A program made the position numbers and the translations under genes. Of a DNA stretch of 39,726 bases, positions 31,072 to 38,173 are shown piece by piece; the first letter of the stretch is position 1; each line of letters starts with the position of its first letter. The notes beneath the pieces are model-generated. The model worked only from the letters and a program-made list of their open reading frames with translations. It ran no database searches and had not been told where the DNA came from. This DNA is from a virus: IMG/VR virus record IMGVR_UViG_3300045947_000104, positions 1-39,726 of that record; one strand, 5' to 3'.

Positions 31072-31140
31072 TTTTCCATAGGGCGCGGATTTCAGGTTGA
31101 CGACCGCGCCTTAGGGGCGTAGTATGCGCCTTATGGAAAT
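31072..31140 (+). promoter_or_regulatory. operator region with three related half-sites
   Basis: TTTCCATAGGGCGC (about 31073-31086) and GCGCCTTATGGAAA (31126-31139) are inverted copies with one mismatch. Between them GCGCCTTAGGGGCG (31106-31119) shares GCGCCTTA with the second site and is itself partly palindromic. The central copy lies in the spacer of the rightward promoter and the right copy covers its transcription start. Repressor and Cro binding would switch both directions. Confidence 0.65.
31097..31125 (+). promoter_or_regulatory. PR: rightward early promoter
   Basis: TTGACG (31097-31102), 17-nt spacer and TAGTAT (31120-31125), a near-consensus sigma70 promoter. Predicted transcription start is at 31132-31133. 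The ATG at 31133 would therefore be at or next to the 5' end of the mRNA, so the Cro-like gene is probably leaderless. A central operator copy sits in the spacer. Confidence 0.65.
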
Positions 31141-31354
31141 GTTACCCGCCAGCGCGCAACTACGCGCCTGGATCCGGCGGGCCGGCCTGAAGCAGCGCGA
31201 AGTTGCCGGGCGTCTCGGTATCTCGCCGGCGCATCTCGTCAACATCCTCACCGGGCGCCGGATCCCGTCGCTCCATCTCGCCGTCCGCATCTCGTCGATG
31301 TCGGGGATCCCGGTGACGGCGTGGACGGAGACGACGACGGGGGTCCCAGCATGA
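31133..31354 (+). CDS. Cro-like XRE regulator
   Basis: 73 aa. The HTH pattern is QLRAWIRRAGLKQREVAGRLGISPAHLVNILTGRRIPSLHLAVRIS. Start ATG 31133 is preferred over ATG 31124 because the promoter -10 box covers 31120-31125 and transcription should begin at about 31133. It lies opposite the repressor and overlaps the next gene by 4 nt. It should repress the repressor gene early in lytic growth. Confidence 0.75.
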   Translation: MEMLPASAQLRAWIRRAGLKQREVAGRLGISPAHLVNILTGRRIPSLHLAVRISSMSGIPVTAWTETTTGVPA

Positions 31355-31785
31355 CCCGCGCGCAGCAGCAGCGCTTGACCCCGTTCACCAACGGGGAGGA
31401 GCGCGGCGAGAAGCGTCATGTCGTCAGCGTCGCCGAGCTCCCGGGGTCCATGGAAGTCCAACCCGCCGAAATTGCGGCGTCCAACGGGGTCCAATCGTTA
31501 GACCTCGAGGGCCTGATCCTCGACTCGCTCGTCGCCGCGCGCCTCGACCACGGGCAGGCCTGCGCGTGCATGGCCGACGAGGACGGGAAGCCGCTCGACC
31601 AATCGCAATGGAAGCGCATGCGGGCCTCGGGCAACCTCCCGCTCGGCCGTATGCGGCAGCTCCCGCTCGCGTTCTGGCAATGCTTCATTCCGGTCCTCGC
31701 GCGCGCCGCGGGGCTCTGCGTCGTCCGCGCCGAGGACGTCGCGCAATTCGTCATCCGCGTGAACGTCGAGCGGAGGGTCGGCTAA
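31351..31785 (+). CDS. putative phage regulatory protein
   Basis: 144 aa, ATGA overlap with the Cro-like gene. The N-terminal about 45 residues are polar and variable. Residues about 50-125 (LDLEGLILDSLVAARLDHGQACACMADEDGKPLDQSQWKRMRASGNLPLGRMRQLPLAFWQCFIPVLARAAGL) contain a helix-turn-helix-like core. They resemble small phage regulators with the 'QWKRM...GNLPLARLDRLPxxFW' block. Position second in the early operon fits a CII-like or early regulator. The link is by pattern only. Confidence 0.5.
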   Translation: MTRAQQQRLTPFTNGEERGEKRHVVSVAELPGSMEVQPAEIAASNGVQSLDLEGLILDSLVAARLDHGQACACMADEDGKPLDQSQWKRMRASGNLPLGRMRQLPLAFWQCFIPVLARAAGLCVVRAEDVAQFVIRVNVERRVG

Positions 31786-31787
31786 CG

Positions 31788-32081
31788 ATGGGCCTCGGCC
31801 GGTTCTACACCCCGCGCGAGGTCGCCGAGCGGACCGGGATCAAGGTCGCGCACATCTACGCGGCGATCGCCCGACACGAGCTCCGCGTCGTGCGGCTCAC
31901 GCCGCGCGGCGGGATTTACATCGGGGAGGCGGCGGCGGCCGAGTGGCTCGCGGCGCGCGAGCAGGCGCCGACCGCGGCCATCCCCTCACCCCGTATGGTC
32001 GTCGCGCGCGTCGCCGGACGCCAGCGCGGCGGCGACATCTCCGATCTGCTGCCGCCTCCGGCGCGGCGGCGCCTGCAGTGA
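31788..32081 (+). CDS. excisionase-family HTH protein
   Basis: 97 aa. RFYTPREVAERTGIKVAHIYAAIARHELRVVRLTPRGGIYIGEAAAAEWLAAREQ is the winged helix-turn-helix of the excisionase/HTH_17 family. The remaining tail is Ala/Arg-rich. It starts 3 nt after the previous stop. It could be the Xis that, with the integrase, drives excision, although the integrase is in the opposite operon. A regulator role is the alternative. Confidence 0.7.
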   Translation: MGLGRFYTPREVAERTGIKVAHIYAAIARHELRVVRLTPRGGIYIGEAAAAEWLAAREQAPTAAIPSPRMVVARVAGRQRGGDISDLLPPPARRRLQ

Positions 32082-32099
32082 AAGGGGGCCCGACCGCTC

Positions 32100-32279
32100 A
32101 TGGCGACCATCCCGCATCCCGTCCGCGTCCAGGCCTCGCGCATCTGCCGGGACATCACCCTTCATGTGTCCGTGACCGGCCTCCGCGTGTTCCGCGCGCG
32201 CTGGTGGTTGGCGCTGCGGCTGCTGCGGCTCGCGACGTGGGTCGGCGGCTGCGGGCTGAAGGTGGACGTCGAGCGATGA
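32100..32279 (+). CDS. small basic hypothetical protein
   Basis: 59 aa, ATG 32100. Basic and hydrophobic: RVQASRICRDITLHVSVTGLRVFRARWWLALRLLRLATWVGGCGLKVDVER. It may associate with membrane through the segment at about residues 32-50, though Arg residues break it. It overlaps the next gene by 4 nt. A similar 'R.R.W.ALRL..LA..V.GC...V' pattern is seen in short proteins of other phages. Confidence 0.55.
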   Translation: MATIPHPVRVQASRICRDITLHVSVTGLRVFRARWWLALRLLRLATWVGGCGLKVDVER

Positions 32280-32530
32280 GAGCGATGAGGGAAACGCTCG
32301 CCCGGTGGTCTCGGGTCGTAAGGCTCTGGCTCGCGTTCGCGCTGGCCGGGGACGTCATCGGCGAGCTCTGCGAGTCCTTCGCCGCGGTCGGGCGCGAGCG
32401 CGGGCAGGCGGAGACGAAGCGCGTCGAGCAGGCGCACTGCCGGGAGCTCGTCGCGATCGCCTTCCAGGCCGGGAAAGAAAGCGTTCTCGCGCGTCAGGCC
32501 GTGGACCTGCGCGCGAAGAGGGACTCGTGA
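32276..32530 (+). CDS. small membrane-anchored helical protein
   Basis: 84 aa, ATGA overlap. Residues about 14-30 (VVRLWLAFALAGDVIGEL) are a hydrophobic N-terminal segment. The rest is a charged helix (RERGQAETKRVEQAHCRELVAIAFQAGKESVLARQ). It resembles short phage proteins with one membrane helix and a coiled coil. The function is unknown. It ends in GTGA overlap with the zinc-motif gene. Confidence 0.55.
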   Translation: MRAMRETLARWSRVVRLWLAFALAGDVIGELCESFAAVGRERGQAETKRVEQAHCRELVAIAFQAGKESVLARQAVDLRAKRDS

Positions 32531-32766
32531 CGACCGTCTGCGCGTGGTGCGGGGGCGTCATCACGCGCGGCGACGACCGCGCCGCGCTCGTGAGTCACGG
32601 CGTGTGCGCAGCCTGCCGCGAACGCCTCCTCGAGGAGTACCGCCGTGAATCTCTTAACGATCGTCGAGGGCCTGGTGATAGGGGCGGGGATCGGGATCGT
32701 CGGCTGGGCGTGCCTGCGCCTGGCGGCGTTCGTTTGGTGTGCGCTGATCGGGGTTCCGATCGATGA
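32527..32766 (+). CDS. small zinc-ribbon protein
   Basis: 79 aa, GTG start overlapping the previous stop. VCAWCGGVITRGDD...HGVCAACRERLLEEYRRE shows two Cys pairs 24 residues apart, a small zinc ribbon. GC-ended codons run only to about codon 40. After 32645 the codon bias moves to another frame, where a new gene with its own ribosome binding site begins. The C-terminal half may therefore be a run-on past an eroded stop. Confidence 0.55.
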   Translation: MTTVCAWCGGVITRGDDRAALVSHGVCAACRERLLEEYRRESLNDRRGPGDRGGDRDRRLGVPAPGGVRLVCADRGSDR

Positions 32767-33037
32767 GGACGCGGGCGAAACGCCGCGAGCCCCTGACGCG
32801 CTGGGGCTGGGCGCCGGCGGCGGACGGGACCCGCGAGTACTTCCGCATTCAGACGCGGCCCCCCGGCCCGTTCCTCGAGCGGCCCACGGTCGGGAGCCGG
32901 TTCGTCCGTTTGCTATCGATGCCCCTGCGCTGGCTCGCGACGAAACGATCGGCGTAGACCAGGCGGACGAGCGCCGGCGGGCGTGGCTGCGACTCATGCA
33001 GCGGACCGCGCGCGCACGCCTGACGCGCGGGTTCTAA
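32645..33037 (+). CDS. membrane protein overlapping two neighbours
   Basis: 130 aa, GTG start 7 nt after GAGGAG. Residues 1-36 (NLLTIVEGLVIGAGIGIVGWACLRLAAFVWCALIGVP) form one or two membrane helices with strongly GC-ended codons. Codons from about 40 to 105 lose this bias while the nested gene 32763-32957 shows it. The last about 27 codons regain it. This is either a real long overlap or a short membrane protein whose stop was lost. Confidence 0.5.
   Translation: MNLLTIVEGLVIGAGIGIVGWACLRLAAFVWCALIGVPIDEDAGETPRAPDALGLGAGGGRDPRVLPHSDAAPRPVPRAAHGREPVRPFAIDAPALARDETIGVDQADERRRAWLRLMQRTARARLTRGF
32763..32957 (+). CDS. small basic protein nested in another frame
   Basis: 64 aa, ATGA overlap with the zinc-ribbon stop. 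KRREPLTRWGWAPAADGTREYFRIQTRPPGPFLERPTVGSRFVRLLSMPLRW has almost only GC-ended codons, unlike the same DNA read in the membrane protein frame. This supports it as the coding frame in this stretch. The function is unknown. Confidence 0.55.
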   Translation: MRTRAKRREPLTRWGWAPAADGTREYFRIQTRPPGPFLERPTVGSRFVRLLSMPLRWLATKRSA

Positions 33038-33062
33038 CCCGCAACCAAACAAGCGAGGTGAC

Positions 33063-33665
33063 ATGCAGCTCGAACGAGTCCCGATGTATCTCGCCGACCT
33101 GCGCTTCGGCACGGAGCGCGTACAGGACGGCGACGACCAGACCGCGCGACGGATCGTGATTCCGGTCTTCCGGATCGAGCCGTTCACGCGCGAGCTCGCC
33201 GGGAAGATCACGCCCGGCAGCGTCTCGAAACTCTTCGACCTGCACGGGGGCGAGCCCGCCGCCGAGTTCGAGCGGGTCGAGGTCAACATCGCGTCGCCCC
33301 TGGTGACGCTGCAGCTCCGGCAGGCGGACGATACGACCCCGTCCGCGACGATCGCCGATGTCCGGCTCGGGAAGCGGGTCGCGATCCGGCGCGACAAGGA
33401 AACGCCGACGTACGCGGCGACGTTGCGGCTCAACTTCGCCTATCCGAGCGCGAAGGACCTCCTCTTCCTCGCGCACGCGCTGAATCAGCAGCTCCTCGTC
33501 TCCCTCGTCGAGCAGCAAATCAAATTGAACCTCGAGGCCGAGGACGCAACGACCGACGACGACCAGGAGCCGGTCTCGGAGTTCCGGCGGCCGCCGACGG
33601 GCGACCTCGAGCCCGCGCGGCAGCCGCGACGCCGCGCCGGGAATGGACGCGCCGAGGCGCACTAA
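33063..33665 (+). CDS. hypothetical protein of the recombination module
   Basis: 200 aa, good ribosome binding site GCGAGGTG before ATG 33063. The N-terminal two thirds are beta-rich (VPMYLADLRFGTERVQDGDDQTARRIVIPVFRIEPFTRELAGKITPG, FERVEVNIASPLVTLQLRQAD, TYAATLRLNFAYPSAKDLLFLAHALNQQLLVSLVEQQIKL). The C-terminal about 45 residues are acidic, then basic and disordered. It lies before the RecT-type gene, so a single-strand DNA or recombination accessory role is possible. That is unproven. Confidence 0.6.
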   Translation: MQLERVPMYLADLRFGTERVQDGDDQTARRIVIPVFRIEPFTRELAGKITPGSVSKLFDLHGGEPAAEFERVEVNIASPLVTLQLRQADDTTPSATIADVRLGKRVAIRRDKETPTYAATLRLNFAYPSAKDLLFLAHALNQQLLVSLVEQQIKLNLEAEDATTDDDQEPVSEFRRPPTGDLEPARQPRRRAGNGRAEAH

Positions 33666-33692
33666 CGCACACGCAGAACGGAGGGCGGGACG

Positions 33693-33875
33693 ATGGGCGT
33701 CGAGAACCGGTTCACGCAACTCAACGGGGGCTACGACCCCGAGCTCGCCGCGGTCGTCCTCGCCTTCGCCAATGCCCGGGGATGGTCGCTCTCGCGCGCG
33801 GTCCGCGAGCTCGTCCGCCTCGGCCTGACGGCCGCGACCCACGACAGGAGGACTGATGTCACAGACAACCGGTGA
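33693..33875 (+). CDS. small ribbon-helix-helix-like protein
   Basis: 60 aa, ribosome binding site GGAGGGCGGG before ATG 33693. NRFTQLNGGYDPELAAVVLAFANARGWSLSRAVRELVRLGL has the 'strand-helix-LSRAVRELVRLGL' end typical of CopG/Arc-like small DNA binders. It overlaps the RecT-type gene by 20 nt. It may regulate the recombination operon. The fold call is tentative. Confidence 0.5.
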   Translation: MGVENRFTQLNGGYDPELAAVVLAFANARGWSLSRAVRELVRLGLTAATHDRRTDVTDNR

Positions 33876-34905
33876 GGCTTCGACGGCGCTCGCCCCCCGT
33901 GAGGCCCCCTCGACGGCGCTCGCCCCGTCGCCGGGATTCGTGCACCTTAGGACGCTCCGCGAGGCTCGCGAATTCGCGGAGATCCTCTGCGCCTCCGACA
34001 TGGTCCCGAAGGACTTCAGAGGGAAGGACAAGATCGGGAACGCGATCGTCGCGATGCAGATGGGCTACGAGCTCGGGCTCCCGCCCCTGCAGGCCCTCCA
34101 AAACATCGCGGTCGTCAACGGGCGCCCGGCGCTCTGGGGCGACGCGATTCCCGCCCTGGTCCGCAGCGCGCCGGACTTCGAGGACATGATCGAAACCTCG
34201 ACGCCGACCGAAGCGACCTGCGAGATCCGCCGCCGCGGGCTGACGCCCGTGAAGGTGACGTTCACCGAGGCCGACGCGAAGCGCGCCGGGCTCTGGGGTA
34301 AGAACGTCTGGGCGCAGTTTCCGCAGCGCATGCTCCTCATGCGGGCCCGGGGGTTCGCGGCCCGCGACGCCTACGCCGACCGCCTGAAGGGCCTTGCGAT
34401 CGCCGAGGAGCAGGGCGACGTCCACAACGACCGCCCGACGCCCAGCGAGCCGCGGCGCGTCGGTCACGGGTCCACGGTTCCCGCCGCCGACCCTGCTGCC
34501 ACCACGCCCGCCACGTCCGAGACGCCCACCCAAGACTCGCCGGCCGCGACGTCGGCCGCGCCGGCGAGTCCGACGAACGGCGGCGCGCAGCTCCACCACG
34601 CGCGCGGCGTGCAGATTTTGGACGTCACCTACATCGGCGCCGACACGTCGAAGAAGCAGCCGGGGCACTGGTGCATCCGCACCAGCGCCGACGGCGACGC
34701 CGGCCCGTTCATCACGAGCGAAGACGCCATCGGCCGCGAGGCGGAGACGTGCGCCGGCAGCGATCACCTGTTCGCGGTCGCCTACACCGTCGGGCGCCGC
34801 AAGAACAACGACGTCGCGCGCGTGCTGAAGACGCTGACGCTCGACGAGGGCGCCGGCGAGCCCACACAGGCCACGCTCGACGGGGGAGAGGAGGCGCAGC
34901 CGTGA
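33856..34905 (+). CDS. RecT-family single-strand annealing protein
   Basis: 349 aa. Residues about 27-185 carry the family pattern: AREFAEILCASDMVPKDFRGKDKIGNAIVAMQMGYELGLPPLQALQNIAVVNGRPALWGDAIPALVRSAPDF, CEIRRRG and FTEADAKRAGLWGKNVWAQFPQRMLLMRARGFAARDAYADRL. A disordered Ala/Thr/Pro linker (about 195-240) leads to a C-terminal domain with GVQILDVTYIGADTSKKQPGHWCIRTSADGD. Annealing proteins pair with an exonuclease, and a PD-(D/E)XK nuclease gene lies 1.4 kb downstream. Confidence 0.85.
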   Translation: MSQTTGEASTALAPREAPSTALAPSPGFVHLRTLREAREFAEILCASDMVPKDFRGKDKIGNAIVAMQMGYELGLPPLQALQNIAVVNGRPALWGDAIPALVRSAPDFEDMIETSTPTEATCEIRRRGLTPVKVTFTEADAKRAGLWGKNVWAQFPQRMLLMRARGFAARDAYADRLKGLAIAEEQGDVHNDRPTPSEPRRVGHGSTVPAADPAATTPATSETPTQDSPAATSAAPASPTNGGAQLHHARGVQILDVTYIGADTSKKQPGHWCIRTSADGDAGPFITSEDAIGREAETCAGSDHLFAVAYTVGRRKNNDVARVLKTLTLDEGAGEPTQATLDGGEEAQP

Positions 34906-35621
34906 GCCCACTGGTTGAAGACCGCCTCGAAGCATTGGCCCGCGTTCCGTTGACATACGGGAGTCACGACTCATTCGAGGCCGGCGTCTGCGCGATGGAA
35001 ATGGTGTCCTATCTCGCCGGGGAGCCGCACAGCGATGCGCCGGAGTGCGCGTGTCCGGTGCTCACCGCGTTCGTCGTCGCCTGGAACGACGGCCTACCGA
35101 CCGACGCGGATCGCGATCGACTCTTGAAGCCATTCCTCCCGCGGCTCATCGGCACGCGCGCGAACGCCGATGTCGAAGAGCGGCGCGCGTTCCTTGCGAT
35201 GGACTGGGTCATTCGGACGTTCACGCCGACGTGGCTCGATCACGTCGAGGCTCTCAAGCCGCACGCCGCGGCGGTGCGCGCGCTCAACGCGATCCACGAC
35301 CTCGCCACACTCAAGGCCGCGACGCCCTCGCTGCGCTCGGCTGCGGACGCGGCAGCGCAGAGCGAAGCCGCCGCCTGGGCCGCCGCCAGGGACGCCGCCT
35401 GGGACGCCGCCAGGGCCGCCGCCTGGGCCGCCGCCTGGGCCGCCGCCAGGGACGCCGCCTGGGACGCCGCCAGGGACGCCGCCAGGGACGCCGCCTGGGC
35501 CGCCGCCTGGGCCGCCGCCAGGGACGCGCTCGCACCTACTACGCTCGCGTTGCAGGCGAGTGCCGCCGATCTGCTTGACCGGATGATCGCCATCCAATCG
35601 GCGGACGGAGCCACAGCATGA
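34902..35621 (+). CDS. hypothetical protein with tetrapeptide Ala-Trp/Arg repeat
   Basis: 239 aa, GTG start overlapping the previous stop. Residues about 1-130 hold LTYGSHDSFEAGVCAMEMVSYLAGEPHSDAPECACPVLTAFVVAWNDGLPTDADRDRLLKPFLPRLIGTRANADVEERRAFLAMDWVIRTFTP, a pattern I know from uncharacterised actinobacterial and phage proteins. Residues about 156-207 are 13 tandem AA(W/R)(A/D) tetrapeptides, predicted as one long helix with Trp and Arg faces. A helical end follows. The function is unknown. Confidence 0.75.
   Translation: MSPLVEDRLEALARVPLTYGSHDSFEAGVCAMEMVSYLAGEPHSDAPECACPVLTAFVVAWNDGLPTDADRDRLLKPFLPRLIGTRANADVEERRAFLAMDWVIRTFTPTWLDHVEALKPHAAAVRALNAIHDLATLKAATPSLRSAADAAAQSEAAAWAAARDAAWDAARAAAWAAAWAAARDAAWDAARDAARDAAWAAAWAAARDALAPTTLALQASAADLLDRMIAIQSADGATA
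35367..35522 (+). repeat. 12-bp coding minisatellite, 13 units
   Basis: Thirteen tandem 12-bp units vary only at two positions per unit (TGG/AGG and GCC/GAC). They are nearly identical in synonymous positions, unlike the older 54-bp array at 26.8 kb. This indicates recent expansion by slippage or unequal exchange, and copy number may vary between isolates. Confidence 0.85.
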
Positions 35622-35863
35622 CGCCGGACCGCACGTTCTACGCGACCGTGAACGACGGGCTCACGGCCCGCGGCTTCCGCGCGCGCGACCTCGAGGAAGC
35701 CTGGAGCCTCGCCCGCGGCCGCCTGCTCGACCTGCACGACTTCGACGGGCTCCGCCATCTCGTCGTGCTCTCCGCGTTCGACTGGACGCGCGCCCCGAAC
35801 ACGGCGCGCGCCTTCCGCGCCTACGTGCGGGCGATGGCCGGGGAGGTCGCCTGTGCCTCGTAA
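35618..35863 (+). CDS. small hypothetical protein
   Basis: 81 aa, ATGA overlap. FYATVNDGLTARGFRARDLEEAWSLARGRLLDLHDFDGLRHLVVLSAFDWTRAPNTARAFRAYVRAM is a compact alpha/beta pattern. No known family is recognised. Strong codon bias and exact coupling to both neighbours support a real gene. Confidence 0.55.
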   Translation: MTPDRTFYATVNDGLTARGFRARDLEEAWSLARGRLLDLHDFDGLRHLVVLSAFDWTRAPNTARAFRAYVRAMAGEVACAS

Positions 35864-36086
35864 GCGCCAACCCTCCCGGGCCGACCTGTGGCAGAGCGTC
35901 GAGCTCGGGCGGGCCGTCGCCAACCTGCTCGAGGTCGTCGCCGCGCGCCATCCCGAGGACCCCGAGCTCAAGGTCGCGGCTGACATGGTCTGGCGCAGTC
36001 ACGAGCGCCTGTCGAAGCGCCTCGTCGCGCTCGAGGAAGGCAACGCCCGCGCCCTCCTGGCGAAGTCCGCGGAGGTCGAGGCGTGA
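35853..36086 (+). CDS. small helical hypothetical protein
   Basis: 77 aa, GTG start 11 nt before the end of the previous gene. It is nearly all helical: LWQSVELGRAVANLLEVVAARHPEDPELKVAADMVWRSHERLSKRLVALEEGNARALLAKS. It overlaps the next gene by GTGA. The function is unknown. Confidence 0.55.
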   Translation: MPRKRQPSRADLWQSVELGRAVANLLEVVAARHPEDPELKVAADMVWRSHERLSKRLVALEEGNARALLAKSAEVEA

Positions 36087-36310
36087 CGCGAGAGCAGGAA
36101 CGCGCCGCCGCTCGCGCGTTCCGCGCCCGCGGCGATCTCCGTGTCCGCTGGGAACGCCTTCAATCGTCGATGGACCGCGTCGCTCTGCAAGGCTGGCGTA
36201 TGTCTACGGGGGAGTTCGATCGCAGCGTCGCCGGCGTTCGCGCTGCTTTAGTGGTCCTCGAGGCGGCGCTCGATGAGGCGCGGTCCCGTTGTCGCGCGGA
36301 GCATGCGTGA
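36083..36310 (+). CDS. small helical hypothetical protein
   Basis: 75 aa, GTG start in GTGA overlap and TGATG overlap with the nuclease gene. It is helical and charged (REQERAAARAFRARGDLRVRWERLQSSMDRVALQGWRMSTGEFDRSVAGVRAALVVLEAALDEARSRC). It may be a nuclease partner by position, but no motif supports a specific function. Confidence 0.5.
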   Translation: MTREQERAAARAFRARGDLRVRWERLQSSMDRVALQGWRMSTGEFDRSVAGVRAALVVLEAALDEARSRCRAEHA

Positions 36311-36957
36311 TGAGCGCGCGCCTGACGTTCGACGCCGACGCCCACGTCTACACCCTCGACGGCGAGGTCGTGCCGAGCGTCACCCAAGTCCTCGAGGCCG
36401 TCCGCCTCATCGACCTCTACCATCTCCCCCGCGAGACGCGCGAGCGCGCGCTCGAACGCGGGCGCCGGGTCCACGCGGCGATTCACTACCTGATCGAGGG
36501 CTCGCTCGAGATTATGAGCGTCGATGACGAGGACCGCGGCTATCTCGACGCCGCCGAGGCGTTCCTCAAGGACGCGGCGCTCATTCCCGTCCTCTTCGAG
36601 CACCGGGTGTGCCATCCACCCCTCCGCTACGCCGGCACGACGGACCTCGTCGCCTGGTGGAACGGGGAGCTCGCCGTCGTCGATTGGAAGTCGAGTCTCA
36701 ATCCGACGTCGCTCTGTGCTGACCTACAGCTCGCCGCCTACGTCGAGGCGCTCCGGCTCGCCATGCCGGCCGAGGTCCTCGACTACGACCCGGCCGAGCC
36801 GATCCGCCGCGTCGGCGTGTCGCTGCGGAAGGACGGGAGCTACAAGGCGACGGTCTACGGCGGGCCGGTGGAGCAAATCCGGGACTTCGGGATTTTTCGC
36901 GCGGCGCTGACGGTGTGCCACGAGCAACGGCGCCGCCGCGGGAAAGGACACGCGTGA
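36310..36957 (+). CDS. PD-(D/E)XK (RecB/Cas4-like) exonuclease
   Basis: 215 aa. GRRVHAAIHYLIEG (His55) is the N-terminal motif. Glu97 follows in LFEHRV, Asp112 in GTTDLVAW, and AVVDWKSS gives Asp125-x-Lys127. LQLAAYVEAL is the closing Q-x-x-x-Y motif. This order is the RecB-type nuclease signature. It likely resects DNA 5' ends to make strands for the RecT-type annealing protein upstream. A short length favours the phage exonuclease type. Confidence 0.85.
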   Translation: MSARLTFDADAHVYTLDGEVVPSVTQVLEAVRLIDLYHLPRETRERALERGRRVHAAIHYLIEGSLEIMSVDDEDRGYLDAAEAFLKDAALIPVLFEHRVCHPPLRYAGTTDLVAWWNGELAVVDWKSSLNPTSLCADLQLAAYVEALRLAMPAEVLDYDPAEPIRRVGVSLRKDGSYKATVYGGPVEQIRDFGIFRAALTVCHEQRRRRGKGHA

Positions 36958-37172
36958 CGCCCGGCTATCTGTCCGATGCGGCGATCGCCGTGGTGGAGGC
37001 GCTCGCCGCGCGTCCGTGCGGGCCCGGTCGTCTCGCCGAAACCTCGACGCGCTGGCGCCAGGCGTTAGGCGTGCTGATGGCGCGCGGGCTCGTGAAGCAC
37101 GCGGCGCGCGGCTGGGCGCTCACGAGTGACGGTCGCGCGCTTGCTTCATTCCTCTCAGAACAAGGAGCCTGA
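36954..37172 (+). CDS. small winged-helix protein
   Basis: 72 aa, GTGA overlap with the nuclease gene. LSDAAIAVVEALAARPCGPGRLAETSTRWRQALGVLMARGLVKHAARGWALTSDGRALASFL reads as a winged helix with a MarR/DprA-like 'MARGLVKHAARGWALTSDG' wing. It is likely DNA-binding. The target is unknown. Confidence 0.55.
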   Translation: MTPGYLSDAAIAVVEALAARPCGPGRLAETSTRWRQALGVLMARGLVKHAARGWALTSDGRALASFLSEQGA

Positions 37173-37173
37173 C

Positions 37174-37866
37174 ATGGAAGCTGTCGCCGAGCTCGCCAAA
37201 GCCCTCGTTCCCTTCCGGTCGCAGGACGACCGCGCCCTGACCGACACGATCGGCGTGAACGTCTCCCGCTCGAAGGCCCTCGTCGTCACCGACGACGCCA
37301 GCCTCGCCCAGGCCGGCGAGTATCTGCGCGGCTACGCCGACCTCACCAAGCAGATCGAGGACTGGTTCCGTGACGATGTGCGACGCGCGCACGAATTGCA
37401 CAAGTCGCTGACGACGAAGCGGAAGCACGCCCTCGACGCCATCCAAGGCGAGGTCGACCGCCTGAAGCGGTCCCTCGGGGCCTACGTCGAGCGCCGGGAC
37501 GCCGCTCAGCGGCGCCGCGAGCGTGAGGCCGAGGCCGCCGCGAAACGCGAGGCGGACGCCCGTGCGGCCGCGGAGGCGGCGGCCCTCGAGAAGGCCGGAC
37601 AGCCCGAGCTCGCCGCCGCCGTCCTCGAGGAGGCGATCGCCGCGCCGGCGCCGGTCATCGTCCTCCCGCCCGCAACGCCGAAGGTCGCCGGCGTCTCGAC
37701 GGTCGAGTCCTACAGCTTCGAGATCGTCGCCGAGGGGCTCGTCCCGCGCGACCTGTGCTCGCCGGACCCGAAGAAGATCCGCGCGCGCGTCGAGTCGCTG
37801 AAGCTGGCGGCCAAGATTCCCGGCGTGCGCGTGTTCCGCGCCGACCAGGTCCGGGTGCGAGCGTGA
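37174..37866 (+). CDS. coiled-coil protein of the recombination module
   Basis: 230 aa, ribosome binding site AAGGAGC before ATG 37174. LVVTDDASLAQAGEYLRGYADLTKQIEDWFRDDVRRAHELHKSLTTKRKHALDAIQGEVDRLKRSL is a long coiled coil common in phage proteins encoded next to RecT/Erf genes. Basic/Ala-rich helices follow, then an SFEIVAEGLVPRDLCSPDPKKIRARVESLKLAAKIPGVRVF end domain. It is probably an accessory to annealing or single-strand DNA handling. Confidence 0.65.
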   Translation: MEAVAELAKALVPFRSQDDRALTDTIGVNVSRSKALVVTDDASLAQAGEYLRGYADLTKQIEDWFRDDVRRAHELHKSLTTKRKHALDAIQGEVDRLKRSLGAYVERRDAAQRRREREAEAAAKREADARAAAEAAALEKAGQPELAAAVLEEAIAAPAPVIVLPPATPKVAGVSTVESYSFEIVAEGLVPRDLCSPDPKKIRARVESLKLAAKIPGVRVFRADQVRVRA

Positions 37867-38138
37867 GCGCGGCCGCGCTGCCGTTGTTTGCAGGGTTGAT
37901 GTCGACGCACTCAATATCGACCGACGGCGAGCGCCTCTCCGCTCAGCTCGTCCGCGTGCGCGCGCTCATGGCCGACCATCGCTGGCGGACGCTCGCCGAG
38001 ATCGCGGACGCCGTCGCCGGCTCCGAGGCCGGCGTCTCAGCCCGCCTGCGCGAGCTGCGGAAACTCAAGTTCGGCGGGTTCACCGTCGAGCGCCGGCGTG
38101 TCAGTCTCGGGCTCTACGAGTACCGGGTTCTCCCGTAA
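37863..38138 (+). CDS. winged-helix DNA-binding protein
   Basis: 91 aa from GTG 37863 (GTGA overlap). An internal ATG at 37899 is an alternative. LVRVRALMADHRWRTLAEIADAVAGSEAGVSARLRELRKLKFGGFTVERRRVSLGLYEYRVLP is a full winged helix with a clear wing and final strand. Proteins of this type occur before phage replication genes. It may act at the origin or as a regulator. Confidence 0.7.
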   Translation: MSAAALPLFAGLMSTHSISTDGERLSAQLVRVRALMADHRWRTLAEIADAVAGSEAGVSARLRELRKLKFGGFTVERRRVSLGLYEYRVLP

Positions 38139-38173
38139 ACCGACTAACCCACTCCCCAACGGATCCCCTGACG

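Noticed and set aside
35367-35522. CRISPR array
   Set aside because: Units are 12 bp and in frame without spacers, so it is a coding minisatellite.
34671-35621. Longer reading of the repeat protein starting inside the RecT-type gene
   Set aside because: The upstream part is Arg/His-rich frame shadow. The GTG at 34902 overlaps the RecT-type stop exactly and begins the conserved pattern.
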